Source: Guillardia theta CCMP2712 (Eukaryota > Cryptophyceae > Pyrenomonadales > Geminigeraceae). Taken from it: DNA of 64,000 bases. The DNA lies in NCBI RefSeq assembly GCF_000315625.1, contig NW_005434672.1:713374-777373 (forward strand). Direction: 5' to 3'. This document shows positions 63,118 to 64,000 of the stretch, one piece after another. Under the pieces are notes generated by a model, which ran no database searches, had not been told where the DNA came from, and saw only the letters and a program-made list of their open reading frames with translations. Both the position numbers and the translations under genes were made by a program. The stretch's first letter is position 1. Every line of letters starts with the position of its first letter.

Positions 63118-64000
63118 ATGCTTGCCGATCGATGGAAGGGATTGAGACTCCTATGCTTCATCTTACTCTGGCAAGTCATGCCTGGGGCGCTGACGTCAGT
63201 AGGAAACAACGGCATGGATGGAGGAGAACGGGTCATGTTCGTTTCTAAGATCACAAAACTTGTGCGGCGAGGCCCTCGCATGTTCGCAGTTCTGGACGAA
63301 GACAAGTACCTACCCTTGTCGCACCCTCAGGAATGTCCCCGTCCCCCTGGACTACAATTTGAGGAAGGGCAATGGCTGAAGATTGAGGCTCGCAGGAACA
63401 TGGACGCTTCGAAGAACCCTTGGACATGCACTCGCGTCATTTCTGCAGTTTCTCCGCCCTCCATGACACCTCAGTACATCGATAGACCATGGCAGGGCAT
63501 GAATAATCCTACGGGGATGCTTCCACCGCACGCCGAACCAGCGCAAAACGCCTACCAGCATGGAAAGAATGTGTTCCAGCAGGACGTGGGCGGAGCAGAT
63601 GTAGGCTGGAACGAGGGGCAGCCATTGGGCATGATGCAGCAAAGACCTCACGGGTACCCAGCGCCTGGCAGCGTACCCCAGTACGTCGCACAGGATAATT
63701 ACGCTCCACGTGCAGACATGCCGTCCTTTGTTCCATCACCTGGGAAAAGACCCGCCTCCTCCCTCAACCCAGGCTTCCACAGCGGGGCTCGAATGCCGAT
63801 GGGGCTCCGGGGCAGCATGCAGTACGGGGAAGGATCGTTGCAGCCGGTGAAGATGCACAGAGGGAAGTCTTGGGACTCCGGAGGTTACAGGCAGCCGACA
63901 GAGGAAATGTTGGCCGAGGATATAAAAACGTGCCGCAAGTACATGGACCTGATTAGATGCCTCGATAGTTACTTTGCCTCTTCTCCCATCAGCGATCTGA
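63118..64000 (+). CDS. Secreted Pro/Gln/Met-rich protein, 3' end outside window
   Basis: An uninterrupted frame of at least 294 codons from the ATG at 63118 to the window edge, where it is still open, so the gene is truncated by the window. MLADRWKGLRLLCFILLWQV is a signal peptide. The first ~110 residues look folded (MFVSKITKLVRRGPRMFAVL, FEEGQWLKIEARRNMDASKN). The rest is low complexity, rich in Pro, Gly, Gln, Met and Tyr (GMMQQRPHGYPAPGSVPQYV). No family recognised. It is divergent from the aminopeptidase gene with 275 bp between start codons. Confidence 0.7.
   Translation, partial: MLADRWKGLRLLCFILLWQVMPGALTSVGNNGMDGGERVMFVSKITKLVRRGPRMFAVLDEDKYLPLSHPQECPRPPGLQFEEGQWLKIEARRNMDASKNPWTCTRVISAVSPPSMTPQYIDRPWQGMNNPTGMLPPHAEPAQNAYQHGKNVFQQDVGGADVGWNEGQPLGMMQQRPHGYPAPGSVPQYVAQDNYAPRADMPSFVPSPGKRPASSLNPGFHSGARMPMGLRGSMQYGEGSLQPVKMHRGKSWDSGGYRQPTEEMLAEDIKTCRKYMDLIRCLDSYFASSPISDL

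Noticed and set aside
1-64000. Nucleomorph or plastid origin of the window
   Set aside because: Spliceosomal introns, intergenic repeats, plastid-targeting presequences and moderate-to-high GC all point to the host nuclear genome.

Overview
The window is nuclear DNA from a eukaryotic alga and is best explained as a cryptophyte (Guillardia theta-like). The support is: many short introns (mostly 40-60 nt, GT-AG, rarely GC-AG); four proteins that start with an ER signal peptide followed by an Ala/Gly-Phe transit-peptide junction, the bipartite presequence of complex red plastids; one of these with an extra thylakoid-transfer segment; a flagellar gene (EFHB); and a meiotic recombinase (DMC1). The species is inferred. 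Exon models were made by hand from splice sites, reading frame and family knowledge; nearly all close in frame, and exceptions are flagged.

Layout. 1-1570: simple repeats, no gene seen. 1973-5268: secreted subtilisin-like protease. About 5450-15150: a retroelement graveyard with a broken reverse-transcriptase ORF, gag-like fragments in both orientations, many truncated tails and a 100-N assembly gap. 15920-24806: plastid ATP sulfurylase, aldo/keto reductase, a BART+START protein, a plastid-targeted alpha/beta hydrolase and an armadillo protein. 26933-30982: a one-domain voltage-gated channel with an EF-hand, and a Nudix hydrolase. 32398-36553: a small PDZ protein facing a large PDZ + CBM48 protein with only 19 bp between them. 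37748-43735: two coiled-coil proteins of unknown role and an RWP-RK transcription factor. 45080-50668: plastid phosphate/sugar translocator, EFHB, a DYRK-like kinase and tRNA-Ser(UGA). 50960-56170: DMC1 and a thylakoid-lumen CtpA protease. 56426-57687: a 1.26-kb element with near-perfect 31-bp terminal inverted repeats and TA target duplications. 58361-64000: an unknown 11-exon membrane-anchored protein, a small secreted two-repeat protein, an M17 aminopeptidase, and a secreted low-complexity protein cut by the window end.

Genes are packed tightly and often converge (183, 364, 19 and 85 bp between stops). The longer intergenic stretches hold two recurrent non-coding textures: very GC-rich patches (GGGCCCGG/GCCGGC words with ACTTG and GACTCCG words), and clusters of G-runs of the GGGGTA/GGGGT type. 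Comparison of two paralogous retroelement segments suggests that short ACTTG(G/A) and CCGG-rich words are gained as micro-insertions, which may also explain the intergenic patches. ATP sulfurylase, the translocator, CtpA and the hydrolase all point to plastid metabolism; no operon-like functional cluster is expected in this kind of genome and none is seen.
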